This document shows positions 9,812-21,364 of a stretch of DNA of 64,000 bases, piece by piece; the stretch's first letter is position 1; the number at the start of each line of letters is the position of its first letter. The translations under genes were made by a program, and so were the position numbers. The notes under the pieces are model-generated. The model was not told where the DNA came from. It did no database searches and worked only from the letters and a program-made list of their open reading frames with translations. Origin of the DNA: Brachycybe producta (lineage: Eukaryota > Arthropoda > Diplopoda > Playtdesmida > Andrognathidae); contig JAUPFP010000067.1 of assembly GCA_036925085.1 (NCBI GenBank), positions 124,001 to 188,000 of the forward strand, in the 5' to 3' direction.

Positions 9812-11261
9812 ATTGAACGAAAAACAAGACTGAACGTGACAAGAGGGCATTAACATTAAGTCCCATTAGCGAGATTTTGAAGCAGTTAAAATTTATTAGA
9901 AAACATAAAACAACTAGAATACGATAATCCAATATGGCGTTCAAAATAGTTCGTATTTATAGAAAAATTACGCCATATTGGTACACTACTTTGAAAGAAA
10001 TAGACATCAATTATTTGACGTCATTTCAAGTTAATAATAGTCGCTAGATATTATTGTATTAGTCGCTTGTACTCGCGAGCCACTTGTTAAGAATCATCAA
10101 ACCAAAGCGGTTCTCAACCAAACCTCACACGTTATTTTGAAAAACAAATGATATTCAATTAATATACTGAAAGATATAACGTTTGCAATTTAAATTATTA
10201 TCTAATTAATTATATAAGCATTTTTTATGTAAAATATTAAGGTGGTTTCAAGAGAAATGTTAATGTTTTTTTATAAACTAGAAGGGTAGCTCAACTACTT
10301 AAGGGTGTTTTTCATACTGATATCTTTTAAAATAAACTTTTTATTTGTCAGTTGCAAAATAACGCAAATTTAAGTGGACGAAATTTGTTTTTAATTTTTA
10401 TTTATAAAATTACGTTTATTTTGAAAGATATCAACATGAAAAATATTAAGTGATTCAGCTACCATTCTAGTTTTGAATAAAACTTCCAATTTCTTCTTAG
10501 TGCTGCTCTCTATTCTGAAACCCAGAATAAACAGAATTAGAAAATCAGCTGTTCATAAACCATCTTAAATCAATATTTTTATAAATTTCTTTAACAAATT
10601 AGAATAATAATAATTATTCACCAGAAAAATTAAAATATAAATTAAATAAATTATGAATAAATTAATATTGAAAAAAAAAATTATTTAAGCTTATATTCCA
10701 AACAAAACTAATTAAATTAAAATAAATTAAAACTTATGTAAAAATAATATAATAAAATTACTCAGAACCATTTTTGTTTTCAATCGTTTTTTTTTTTAAT
10801 TTCATTTCAGTTCAATAATAAGAAATTAAAAATTCTAATATTTACTCTTAAAACACAATTTCTTTGTTTCCTAAAATGAAAATCAAATTTACATTTTTCA
10901 AATAAGTATTTAAATTACAAAAACAAACAAAACAATAAACGAAATGATTAGATAAGATATAATTAATTAATACAGTAACAACATGTTTGAAATGTATTGT
11001 CAACAGAACTCTTTAAATTATATACAGGTTTATTAAAGAAATATGAAAATTATATATTAATACAGAGTGTTTCTAAAAAAAAAACAATAGCCAATTAGTA
11101 AGAAGGAGGAGGAGGAGGAGGAGGAGGAGGGGAAAAAATGGGAGAAGTTTGGAATGGTTTTTTAATACAAATCCATTAATTACTAAAAAAAATATATATA
11201 AATTACCTATAAAACAATTATGAGGTGAGGGTGGTGAGGTGTGGTTGTAGGAGTTGGTGAT
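9812..11261. other. AT-rich intergenic space between RAD18 and the TBC gene
   Basis: Head-to-tail spacer: RAD18 5' flank on the left, TBC gene 3' flank on the right. It contains a family F foldback (10243-10562), a (GGA)n run near 11105-11130 and much A/T-rich DNA. A minus-strand AATAAA at 11029-11034 is a possible polyadenylation signal about 230 bases past the TBC stop codon. No further gene is seen. Confidence 0.5.
10243..10562. repeat. Foldback repeat, family F
   Basis: AAGGTGGTTTCAAGAG...AACTAGAAGGGTAGCTCA at the left pairs with GAGCTACC-like and TTCTAGTTTTGAATAAAA at the right, then TCAGCTGTTCATAAACCATCTTAA. The inner arms are ATATCTTTTAAAATAAAC and GTTTATTTTGAAAGATATC. Confidence 0.65.
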
Positions 11262-12460
11262 TCAAGAAATGGGCATTTCAGAACCAAGGTTCGATATGAT
11301 GGTTTGAACCCGAGCTAATCCACTTCCGACAAAGTTGGACGTTGCGTGGACCAAAGAGTTGGCCGAAGAAGGAGAAGTCGATCTCAAGAATTTATTATTA
11401 CACTTACTACTGTTGTTACTTTCCGAGTAATGGACACACACTATTGCTTTACTATTCCACAGCATCTTGAAATATGAAGAAGAAAAAAAACTTAAATAAT
11501 AAAAGATTTATAATGTTTAGATTCATATTTTTTTTTAAAAAAAATTGTGGAAGAGGATTTCTTTTTAATGTTTTTAAAGACAACTTTCAGAAAAATAAGA
11601 AACAGAGCTTTTGTTAACAATCTAGATGCGTTTAGATTTTTAACATTTGGTTTAAAAAAAACGTTCATTATGAAAGATATCAATGTATTTCCTTAGCCTT
11701 TTTTTTTCTTTACTCACGGAGTAAAGAAAAAAAGGCTAAGGAAATTTTTACGCTGATATCTTTCATAATAAACGATTTTTTTTTACCAAATGTAATCAGA
11801 CAGTTATAACTTATAAAGATATAACTAAAATTTCTAAATGGAAAGTTAATTTTTTACAATTAAAAGTTAAAAAAAATGGTTTAAAATGAATAATAATCTT
11901 CAAAAACAACTTAAAAACATCTTTAAAAAATGGTTTAAAATAAAAATCTTTAAAAAATGGTTTAAAATAAAAATCTTTACAAATAGTTTAAAATGAATTT
12001 CTTCCAAAAAACAAATTAAAAAATGATTTAAAATGAATAATTTAAAAAAATTATTTAAAATAAATAACTTCAAAAACAACTTTTCATTCATTTTAAACCA
12101 TTTTTTAAGATATTTTTCATACCTTAAAAATGGTCTAAAATAAATAATTTTGGAAAAAATATAGCAATATATAGAAAAAATAAATGATTTAAAAAAAAAA
12201 TCAAAAATTAAAAAAGTGTAAAATGAAAAAGATTTAAAAATAAAAACTTGATTCAAAATAAAACGTGGATTAATAATAATATTGAATGAAAAAATGTCAA
12301 ATTGTTTAAAATAGAAAATAGTGTAAACAAATGTTGCAGTTGAAATGCCTAAAATATAAAAAAATGTACCAAAGGAGTGTCGGATTTGTCTGTTGTCCAC
12401 TTCATTATTGATTTGGGTTCGTTGCAGGAGCCGGCGCATGAAACGACCATCGATTCCGAA
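11262..12460 (-). CDS. TBC gene last two exons
   Basis: Exon 12460-12370 (acceptor ATATAG) gives SESMVVSCAGSCNEPKSIMKW and TTDKSDTPL, then a TTG|GTACAT donor. Exon 11465-11262 (acceptor TTTCAAG) resumes in phase with MLWNSKAIVCVHYSES and ends GSEMPIS and TAA. If the GTACAT donor were skipped the protein would end a few codons later (LVHFFIF). The spliced form completes another propeller-like strand, so I prefer it, with moderate confidence for the last exon. Confidence 0.65.
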
Positions 12461-15400
12461 CTATATAACACAAAAAAAACACCAAAATAGAACAAAAAAA
12501 ACATCCTCAAAACCAACTCAACTACAAGAGTTCAAAAACCACACTTACTGTAGTCCGATGAGGCACCGAACCGGTTTATCGGCAACTTTTTGCTTTTCTT
12601 TTAGAGTCAATTCAACACTGTACGGAACATCGCTTTCGGAGAACGATATGAAGCTTCCGGAATCGCTACCTTTCCAGAAACGGCCATCAGACGAATTATT
12701 ACCAATAGTCAAGCGGTCGACATTCCTCTTACTCAAGCCGCCATCCTGAACGGAATCGTATTCGACGTGCGATGCGGAAGACAAATCTTCGAGACTAGTG
12801 GCCACCGAGGTCAACACACCACGACTACAGTCGGCCGCTCCTATAACTAATAATGGAGGAGCTTTCGATTGATGATGAGGTGGCGACTTCTCCTCCGAAA
12901 TCAGCCTCTCTTTTCGTCGACGTTCTAGCGTCCGTCGAGTCGAATTGCGACGCCGGTTCGAACAGTTCGAAGCTCCGAGGTATGCTGCCGGTCCTCCGCT
13001 ACTGCTTCCACCGTCTCCACCGGTTGAACCGTCATCTGTTAACAAAACAAAACGAGGAAGTTCGAGAGGAGGAACAGTAAGCTTATCCTTGAAAGTACAG
13101 CGAAGGCGTTGACCCTCGACCGATCTCGCCCACCGCTCGTCTTCGGTATACGACACAAAAACATCGTCATAGTCAAAACTATCACAAGTCGGTGAGCTAA
13201 AGAGGCTGTCTCCACTGCCACCTAACAGATGCGAAACGTCGTCGTAACTTCGACGGTGGCACTTAGCTCCGACGTTCGATCGATTCGAGAGTTGTGGTGG
13301 CGGTGGAGGCGACGAAGACAACGAAGAAGACGTAGACGGAGTCCAGCGTACTTTGGAAGTCACCCACGTGGAGAGCTCGTACGTGGACATACTGTGATTC
13401 AACCGTCGAAGGTTCGGAGCTCGTTCGACCGACGCTCGTTTCGAAACCTTCGGTGGTCTTTCCGTTCTTCGTCGAACGGGATTTCCGTCCGAATTCGCTC
13501 GAACGGAAACGTGACGACAAGGAGACGATGATAAGATTCGCGGTAAGACTGAAACTCTGAGTTTCTCGTTCGATGAAAGAAGTGGCGATGGTTCGCCGTC
13601 GCTTAACAGTGACTTTGGAGCAGCAGTAAGAGTCGGCGATGTCTCCGTCGACGTTTCGCCCAAAATTGTTGCCGTGTCACAACTACTCGTAGTTTTGTCC
13701 TCTTCTAAATCTCCCAATTCATTCTCGAGCTCGCATTCGTCGCACTGAACGACAGTTGCTTCTTCCGGTTCATGCCGACATGTCGAACTGTCTTTGCTGC
13801 CGTCGCCGACTGTTTGATAACCACTGTCCGAACGACCTCTGATCTGTTTCAGTCGGTCGTCCAAATGATCACCGTCTTCGTAATGTGAAAACGTTTTTTG
13901 ATTCAAGTATAATTCCTGCAAAAAAAATACCAAAAATTCAGAAAAAAAAAATCATAAATATCTTAAAACTAGAATAGTAAATGAATTTAAACGTAAATTA
14001 AAGTTCCTCACCTCAATACGCTTCGTCACCAGATCCATGCTCGTTCTGCGTTCTTCGATTCCACCTCCGCCGCCACCGCCACCGTCGCGAGGTGAATTGA
14101 AAGCACTCGTTCTACGAGACGGCAATTTATGAACTTCGTAAACCAACAAGTGTCCATTTCCAGTTCCGACCCACAACGTTCCCTCAACCGGAAGAACAGA
14201 TGTTATGCGCCATTCAGTGTTGAATCCAGTATCCTTTTTTTTTTTTTTTGAAAACAAAAAGTTTAGTTTTTAAAAAGAAAAACCAGAACTAGGACACCAC
14301 TGAAAAAAATATTGTTGTTGTTGTTGTTTACCGTTACAGCTTTTGGACATTTGTTTTCTTTGACGTCGAAAATAGTACGACAAACGAGATTCTGCGGATC
14401 CCAAAGTTGAAGAGCCGAAGATCCACGCAACAGAATCCACACTCCGTGTTTACTGTCCGTGATGCTCGAAACGATGTCCAGAGAGTTACTGGACACCGTG
14501 AACTGGTCTATTATGTCTAGTGTTCTGTAATTACGAAATAAATAATTAAAATTTTATTATAAGAATATAATTATTACAAAAAAAAATATGCAAATGATGG
14601 AAAACAATAGATTCGAACTCCAGTTATTCTGCATTTTAGAGACTAGAAGAGGAAATCAAACACTTACGGTCGATTATCGTGTTAATATCTTTCAATATAA
14701 ACTTTTTATGTCAATTTTAAGCAATTTGAGAAAATGTCCCTAAATTTGCTTCGTAAGACTAAATGTAAAAATTCAAATTGACATAAAAAGTTTATTTTGA
14801 AAAATATCAACATGAAAACAATTCTTTAATTCTACTAGTTCGACATTAGAACTCTGAATACATCACGTTTTAAAAATATTTTTTTTTTAAAAATTGTTTC
14901 TTTTAGGGACTAGAAGAGTAAATATTTTTAAAAATAAGATGATCACGTTTTAGAAACTTTTAAATTTTTTTTTTTCAGATTATTTTTCTAAATTCCAAGT
15001 GAAAATTGAAATTGGCAAATTTGAAATTACTACAAAAAAATTTATTTTAAAAGATATCAACGTGAAAATCCCTCTCGAACTCTGATTATTCTGTCTTTCA
15101 GGCACAAAATGAAGAGAAACTTCAATGTGTTTTAGAAACTAGAAGGGTAGCTCAGTTAATTAAGAGTATTTTTAATGTTGATATCTTTCAAAATAAGCTT
15201 TTTTATGCGAATTGTGTATAAAAAGCTTATTTTGAAAGATATCAACATTAAAAATACTCTTAATTAACTGAGCTGCCTTTCTAGTTTCTAAAACATTTTC
15301 TAATTTCTCTTCATGTTGTTCTTCTAAAAGACAGAAAATAATTTTTCACCTTTAATTATTTTAACTTTGTGTCAAATATGTTTCTTTCAGCAAAGTACGA

Positions 15401-18003
15401 CATTTTCCAAAAAGCCCTTCATAATTCACCTTGCATGCAAGATTACAATCCTGTTTCCGCAAGCGCACCAAAGCCTCCTTTCGACCAAACTCAAGCACGA
15501 TACCGGCCCCGATCCAACCATAATATAAAACACATCGTAATCGATATCGACGGCATTATGAGAAGGCGATGAAGTGGATAGCCGTGCAATGGGCCTCTGA
15601 ACGACCGCGACCGTTCCGTCAGCCAAAGCAGCATAGATCCGATTCCTCCTCGGATCGTCCTGCCAACACACACTTAGAACGGCATCGTTCAAAGTGGTCC
15701 TCCACAGACATTCTCGTGTCGTAATATCGTACGCGTAAAGACAGTGAGAGAGCGAACCCAATAACATGACGTTCGCTTCGGGCACGTACGACAGACACAT
15801 GATGCGAGAATCAAGCTGAAGAAAGAAAAGAAAAAAACAGCAAAATATTAAAACATATTTTAAAAATTTTAACGTTTTTACGATATTTTAAATAAATATT
15901 TTATGTATTTCAAATTTTTAAATTATTTGAAATATTTAAGGTGGCCGAATAGAGATTTATTTTCATTTTGCCCTCCCAGATGGCTCCACTGTTGTGGCTA
16001 TTATGTTCTATAGGAGGTCTCTACCGCACAACTTGCGGTTTTGAGAAAATTTACATTTTTCAAGCGAACGTTTTTCAGGAGAAACATTACGAACACATTC
16101 TAAGTGTTTTAGAAACTAGAATAGTTGGTGATAATGCTAAAAGTGTTTTCATGCTGATATCTTTCAAATTAAACTTTTTATGACAGTTTTAAAATATAGT
16201 TTTTCGTGAAATGTCAATTTTTTCAAATTTTTCAAACTCAACTTTATATAAAATGTTTATTTTTTAAGATGTTGTTGTCATGAAAAAAACTTTTAGCATA
16301 ATCTTTTACAACTCTAGTTTCGAAAAACATTTTTAATTTTTTCGTAATGTTGTTTCTAAAAACCGTTCACTTGACATTTTTGCGTCCAAATTTTCCAAAT
16401 ATAGCATTAACCACTGTAGTGTGCGCCATCCGGAGGGAGACAAAAGCAAAATAGCTATCTATTCAGCAACCTTAAGATGGCTTTAAAAGCGTTCAAATCA
16501 AATACGAATTTTTAAACTTCTTGCAGATCTATCGAGACATAAATAAAATCATCCCAATTAAGTTATTTTAGGAATTTCTTAGGAATCCCCTCCCCACCCC
16601 TCCAAAATAAAAGGATTATTAAAAAAGGACCTGTATATCGAGCCATTGCATTGTACCGTCGGTAGCCGAAACCTCCATAATGCGGCCATTACTTTGATGA
16701 CCCTCGCAAAGCCACAAAACATCTTTCAAACAAACAAACAAAAAAATTACCAATGAATCTAAAAATTAAAGCTGATTTTAAAGCGTAAACGCATCTCAAA
16801 CCACTGATTATTCCGTTTTTCAGGTAGAAAAATAAAGAGAAACTTGAACGTGTTTTAGAAACTAGAAACGCTCATGAAAATATCCCTTAAGTGATTGAGC
16901 TCTCCTTCTAGTTTCTAAAACACTTTTCTAGTTTCTTTTAATTTCGCACTTGAAGTACTCTCTTGCCTGAGAACAAACACCTTAACGTGATTTTAAAATG
17001 TAAATCGGCCTCTCGAACTCTGATTATTTTGTCTTTCAGGTGCAATATAAGGAGAAATTCGAACGAGCTTTAGAAACTAGAAGGGTAGCTCAATCACTTA
17101 AAGGGTCTTTCGTGTTGATATCTTTCAAAATAAGCTTTTTATGTACATTTTTTTTAAAAAAAATTCAACGTTTAGCAGACATTTTTAAAAGTTTTGTATG
17201 TAAAAAGGTTTATTTTGAAAAATATCAACACGAAAATACTCTTAAGTGATTGGGGCTCCTCTTCCAGTTTCTAAAACCCTTTCTAGTTTCTCGCTGTTTT
17301 GCTTCTGAAAGCCAGAAGAGCAAAACTTATCAGAACATTTGTACCAGAGTGCAAGAGGGAGAGAGATTATTACACAAACCCATAAATCTCACCGTTTCCT
17401 ATGACGGCAGCACACTCGATGATCGTGGCCGTCGTGTCCATCTGAGCCTCCAGTCCATCCAACTGAAACAAAACAAAACAGCAAACGTCATCAACCCTTT
17501 CTCGAAGAAATTTTTCTTAAATTCTCACCAATTTCTCTTTCGTTTCCATCACCTCTTTTTCTAAATTTCTCTTTTTGTGTTTTTCTTTCAGTGTTTTAAG
17601 GTAGCAAGCTTGTTTGGACACAATCTCGGCACGGCGAGGAAACGGTTTCAGATCTTCGAAAGCAGTCTTGAGAAAATGAACAGAAAACGATTTATTTTTA
17701 TAAATAGCAATTTGCAAAAAACAAAAAAAAACAATGCAAATGAAAGCGAACAATCTAATAAAATTCAAATCGTTAATTTTTCCGAGTGCGAATAACTTCT
17801 CGATGCGATCGTAAAATACTGACCCTCATGAGGCCTTCGACGTCGTAACAGAGCCGACTCGAAGCCTTAAGTTGCCGCATAATTGAAATGGTGCTCGTCC
17901 TTTCCAAAAGAGAGACTTCAGTCATTTTAAGAATAGCGACTGAAAATCGGAACAACACTTTGGGTCCCTCGTACAAGAAGCAATCCCAGATTCGCAACAG
18001 AGT
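11262..18003 (-). CDS. TBC (Rab-GAP) protein with C-terminal WD40-like propeller, 3' ten exons
   Basis: Exons on the minus strand: 18003-17824, 17666-17529, 17462-17393, 16722-16631, 15815-15430, 14524-14332, 14233-14012, 13915-12549, 12460-12370, 11465-11262. All nine junctions are in phase with GT-AG borders. About 980 residues are visible. The first two exons encode the end of a TBC domain (TLLRIWDCFLYEGPKVLFRF, then AFEDLKPFPRR), closest in memory to the TBC1D2/TBC1D2B group, which stimulates GTP hydrolysis by Rab7-like GTPases. The next five hold WD40-like blades (RIYAALADGTVAVV, LWVGTGNGHLLVYE), recalling the propellers of JIP3/4, LRRK and ARHGEF10/17. A long Ser-rich exon follows, then a last blade (VVSCAGSCNEPKSIMKW). 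Upstream exons with the catalytic Arg/Gln fingers were not found. I know no common human protein with this exact order. Confidence 0.8.
12549..13915 (-). CDS. TBC gene exon: ~455-residue serine-rich insert
   Basis: A single long exon with acceptor TTTTTTTTGCAG and donor CTACA|GTAAGT. It is rich in Ser, Thr, Asp and Arg, with basic phospho-site-like patches (RRRTERPPKVSKRAS), a PPPPPQ run and an acidic FDYDDVFVSYTEDERWA segment. The end (DKPVRCLIGLQ) looks like the first strand of a blade completed by the next exon. The insert thus sits between blades and is probably disordered. The GC content is clearly higher than in the flanking introns, supporting coding status; the opposite-strand frames here are shadows. 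Confidence 0.8.
14012..17462 (-). CDS. TBC gene exons: WD40-like propeller blades
   Basis: Five exons (17462-17393, 16722-16631, 15815-15430, 14524-14332, 14233-14012) encode repeated four-strand blade signatures. Examples are DVLWLCEG...GTMQWLDIQ, MCLSYVPEANVMLLGS...LYAYD, RRLWCACGNRIVIL, GVWILLRGSSALQLWD and ITSVLPVEGTLWVGTGNG. A Gly run precedes a basic Ser/Thr stretch at the end of the last one. The acceptor of exon 14233-14012 is odd: 16 adenines lie directly before the AG, with the pyrimidine tract further upstream. Confidence 0.8.
15058..15340. repeat. Foldback repeat, family F (TBC gene intron)
   Basis: A near-perfect inverted repeat: GTTTTAGAAACTAGAAGG, TAGCTCAGTTAATTAAGAGT and GATATCTTTCAAAATAAGC on the left; all recur inverted on the right, around a short TTTTTATG loop. 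Confidence 0.75.
15936..16475. mobile_element. TTAA-flanked MITE, family T, copy 2 (TBC gene intron)
   Basis: Begins TTAAGGTGGCCGAATAGAG and ends CTATCTATTCAGCAACCTTAA. Internal segments CCAGATGGCTCCACTG and its counterpart GTGCGCCATCCGGAGG are inverted, as are inner ACTAGAA and GATATCTTTCAAA blocks. It is the same layout as copies at 7200 and 30552. Confidence 0.75.
16996..17330. repeat. Foldback repeat, family F (TBC gene intron)
   Basis: CCTCTCGAACTCTGATTATT, GTCTTTCAGGTGCAA and AAACTAGAAGGGTAGCTCAA at the left; GGCTCCTCTTCCAGTTTC and CTTCTGAAAGCCAGAAG at the right. It fills most of the intron between exons 17462-17393 and 16722-16631. Confidence 0.7.
17529..18003 (-). CDS. TBC gene exons: C-terminal half of TBC domain
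   Basis: The exon 18003-17824 (60 codons, phase 0 at both ends) encodes LLRIWDCFLYEGPKVLFR followed by AILKMTEVSLLERTSTIS and ends ...VEGLMR|GTCAGT. Exon 17666-17529 continues TAFEDLKPFPRRAEIVSKQ and a Lys/Glu-rich helix (LKEKHKKRNLEKEVMETKEKL). The R-I-W-D-x-F-x-x-E-G-x-K-V-x-F-R motif is the conserved late TBC motif, and the charged tail matches the helix after TBC in TBC1D2-like proteins. Confidence 0.85.
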
Positions 18004-18117
18004 CTGGAAATAACATTGAAACAACAACAAAAAATTAAAAATCTTAAATAATGATCGAAACAACCGCTTTTTATTGAGACTCGATTGCGATTTTTAGGTG
18101 GAAACAAATTAATAAGA

Positions 18118-18232
18118 AACTTTTCCTCCACCCTTTTATGACGTCAGACCAAGTAACAAACCCAATTAGAAATTGAGGACGTTCATAAAAGGGCTGAGCA
18201 AAAGAAATTCTAATGCTGGGCACAATTGCCTG
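18118..18232. mobile_element. Truncated family M MITE, short subfamily
   Basis: CCACCCTTTTATGACGTCAG...CAATTAGAAATTGAGGACG...CATAAAAGGGCTGAG...CTGGGCACAATTGCCTGT. This matches the 135-bp element at 55169 but lacks the left terminus. Confidence 0.55.
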
Positions 18233-18239
18233 TGATAAA

Positions 18240-18636
18240 CTGTAGTTTAATTTTGCTACTCTTATCCCCTCCCCTTTTTTATATTTGAAAGAGAAAATGA
18301 GTTTTTCATTTTCTCTGGTATGCGCATGCGCGTCGTTTGTTCCTTTTTTTACTCCTTTCATTTCAATTTCAGTCACCCGCTCCCCCTTTTGTCCCCCTCC
18401 ACGTTTCTCTCTCCTCCCCCTTCTACACTTTCCAACCTTTTCTCCCCTCTCCAATTTAATATCAATGGGGTTCTTGGATGGGGAGTGTGCAACATATAGT
18501 TGACCTTGAGAAAAAAAGCGGTTCATTTATTCATTTAAATTTATATTAAATTCCGACGTGCTTCAAGGTTTTTGTCCTTGTTTGTACAGCATTAATCACA
18601 CATACACAGACCTGGCTTAATATTTATATATAATAA
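18240..18636 (+). mobile_element. SINE-like family S, copy 2 (diverged 5' end)
   Basis: Shares GCGCATGCGCGTCGTT, the polypyrimidine block, AGTTGACCTTGAGAAAAA, TTCCGACGTGCTTCAA, ACACAGACCTGG and the TATATA tail with the copies at 8629 and 41417. The CTAGTGGGGTAACCC start is missing or replaced. Confidence 0.65.
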
Positions 18637-18639
18637 TTT

Positions 18640-18990
18640 AATATTTTATATTTTATTTCAGTTATTTGTATCTTCTTAATGAATAATATAGGATTCTTAT
18701 ATGAAGGATTAGAGAACCTTTTAGGATTCGGATTTGGATTCGAGAAAATTTAGGATTTCGTTCTCGACTCAATACAGCGCAGCTATCACAGTGTTCGAAT
18801 AATGCTGAAATCAATACATTAAAGAAAGGCATTTTCAAATGTAGTCAAGTATTGTCACAGTTTGACACAAAAATATATATTTTTTGCTCATTTTAGACAA
18901 AATGACAGGTGCAAAAAAATGGGAGGATTAGGCGTAAAAAGGAGAAACAATACTTTCTCCAACCTTTTTCTTAAAGATTTTACTAAGAGA

Positions 18991-19049
<59 letters not shown>

Positions 19050-19050
19050 A

Positions 19051-19102
<52 letters not shown>

Positions 19103-19614
19103 AACCTTAACGAGGTTCTTGTCTAATTAGCATACAGGTGATCCTCAGGTTTTTTAAAAAAAAAAAGAATAAACCCGTTTTCGGCACGCGAATGAAACAC
19201 GAAGATGAAGACAATCTTTCTCTCGATTTCCAAGAGTTTCTTTCCTTCTTCTCCTCCTCCTCCTCCCTTCTCAACTTGAAATTTCAACGAAAATATAAAA
19301 AAAAAATGTGAAAAACGATAATAAAAATCTTAAGATAATAAATGTCTTACCTCCTCCTATCTACAAATATAACGGACAAATATTTGTTGAAAACAGGGTC
19401 AAACACTCGGGCTACTGGCAAGGACAATTACTTCAGTTTACATTTTTACAACAACAGAAAAACAAAAAAAATTCAGGATTTATTGTCATGTGTGTCTGTG
19501 TGGAGAGAAAAAACTCAAAAGAGGACTCAGCAGGGAAATTACAAGGGGATCTTCCTTAAGTTGTGGAGATGATAATTTCGGTGGAGTGTTCGTTATCATA
19601 TTGTACTGTAGCAG
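18640..19614. other. No gene; long (TC)n microsatellite inside
   Basis: A TC repeat about 110 bp long (near 18990-19098) interrupted by TATC units, then a mixed stretch with a CTCCTCC run. Upstream exons of the minus-strand TBC gene were looked for here and not recognised. Confidence 0.4.
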
Positions 19615-20135
19615 AATTAGTCCTCAAGTTGTAGAGAAAATCATCAACTTGTGGAACAAGAACTAAAATTGTGGATTAAGTTCAGATTGTGGTGAAGAGT
19701 CCTTCGAATTCTGGAGAGAGACCTCAAGTTGTGGAGAAAGTCCTCAAGTTGTGGAGAAAGTCCGGATTGTGGTGAAGAGAGTCCTCGAATTCTGGAGAAA
19801 GTCCTAAAGTTGTGGAGAAAGTCCTAAAGTTGTGGAGAAAGTCCTAAAGTTGTGGAGAAAGTCCTAAAGTTGTGGAGAAAGTCCTAAAGTTGTGGAGAAA
19901 GTCCTAAAGTTGTGGAGAAAATCCTCAAGTTGTGGAGAAAATCCTCAAGTTGTGGAGAAAATCCTCAAGTTGTGGAGAAAGTCCTCAAGTTGTGGATTGA
20001 GCCCTCAAGTTCGGAAAAAAAAAGTCCTCCAGTTGTGTAAAAAAAAAGTCCTCCAGTTGTGTAAAAAAAAAGTCCTCTAAGTTCTAGAGAAATTCCTGAA
20101 GTTCTGAAGGAATCCTAAAGTTATAAACAAACTCC
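19615..20135. repeat. Minisatellite, 20-bp unit (GTCCTAAAGTTGTGGAGAAA)
   Basis: At least 18 units, most exact between 19800 and 19990, with CAAG/AAAG variants in blocks and degenerate units at both edges. Any open frame here is a by-product of the repeat. Confidence 0.9.
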
Positions 20136-21323
20136 TGAGGTTGTGAGGAATTTTTTTTATGGAATCAGTCCTCATGCTTTTGAGAAAGTTCTTAAGAAAT
20201 TCATTATTTTGTTGCGGGGATCCAAGTTGGGAAGGTATCCTGAATTTACAACATGTATTGAAGTTGTGAGCATAATCCTCAAGTTAGGTGGCTCGCGAGC
20301 CAAAAAAAAAACCACCCTGTTTGAAAAAGAAAGCTGACCACTGTAATGATTCCAATCAAATTCCATTGATCCCAATCTTGTGTCCAGTTTTGTTACAAAT
20401 TCAAGAAGAAAGGGTTGAACAAAAAAAAAAGGGGTTGAAAGTTAAAGGAAAGAAAAACCAAAAATGAAAAGTTGGTGAAAGGATTGAAGAAGAGAGAGAG
20501 AGAGAGAGAGAAAGGTGAAAAAGGGCATGTCCACTAGTGTCCAGCCTCCAAAATAGATGGACTTCATAGCTCATTGAACTATATAGGAAGGGGCCAAACG
20601 TTACTCTTTCCAAGAATGATATTGAGGCCTCAGTAAACCAATTGTGTAAAGGGGCACCACCCCCCCCCCCCCTCCCCCCCGTTTCCCCCTCTCCTCACTT
20701 GAATCCCATGTGGTCAGTTTTTTTGTTCCACAATGGGGCTCCCGTGCTGAGAGCGAAGGGGGTCAAGAAATTAGTATTTCTACTTGACCAACATGACACT
20801 TGGATGCGCCCATACAAACACACACACAGATGATGTCCAATCAAATTCAATGAAAGTCCTTCCATTTTCTACTAAACTTCATCAATACATCAAAGGATAT
20901 ACAATGAAAAGACATGGTCAAACCCATAGAATAAAGAAAAGGTCCTACCCTATGACCTTCATGCCCTTTTATTTCAAAGTTTCACTGGGGCATTTTGACA
21001 ATTGTGAAGAACGTGTCTATAATACACAGGTTTCTAAATTTAGCATTTTTTTTAAAAAAAATGTCTTATTCCGAATTAAATAAGTGTCCAAAATAGATAA
21101 ATTAACCAAATTTAAATTAATTACAGTTAAAATGGGACTGTAAACAAAAGCTAAAACTGATTTTTCATAATTGCTAAGCTGAAAAAGAAAAGCTCACTTG
21201 TACAGAATCTAAAACCAAATTTATAGACTAGAAATAAACTAGGCAAAACTATAAACAGCTAAAATAGTCATGACTTAATTAAAAGGTAATTAACACTGGA
21301 CACGACATAAGAGCTAAACTCGC
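20136..21323. other. No gene recognised
   Basis: Mixed low-complexity DNA: GA run near 20490, C-run near 20660, CA run, then AT-rich DNA with scattered AGCTAAA words that lead into the next array. Short open frames only. Confidence 0.35.
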
Positions 21324-21360
21324 TGAGCAGCACTTTCCAGTTTATGGAAAGTGCTGCTCA
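21324..21360. repeat. Perfect 16-bp-stem hairpin
   Basis: TGAGCAGCACTTTCCA, five-base loop GTTTA, then TGGAAAGTGCTGCTCA. The stem words (CAGTGCTC-like) resemble the adjacent 23-bp array, so it may be an inverted array unit. Confidence 0.8.
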
Positions 21361-21364
21361 ACGG

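Noticed and set aside
12853-13531. Plus-strand frames of 75-100 codons
   Set aside because: Shadows opposite the long minus-strand TBC gene exon, which has matching splice sites and phases.
19615-20135. CRISPR-like array
   Set aside because: Units are contiguous 20-mers without unique spacers, in a eukaryotic genome.
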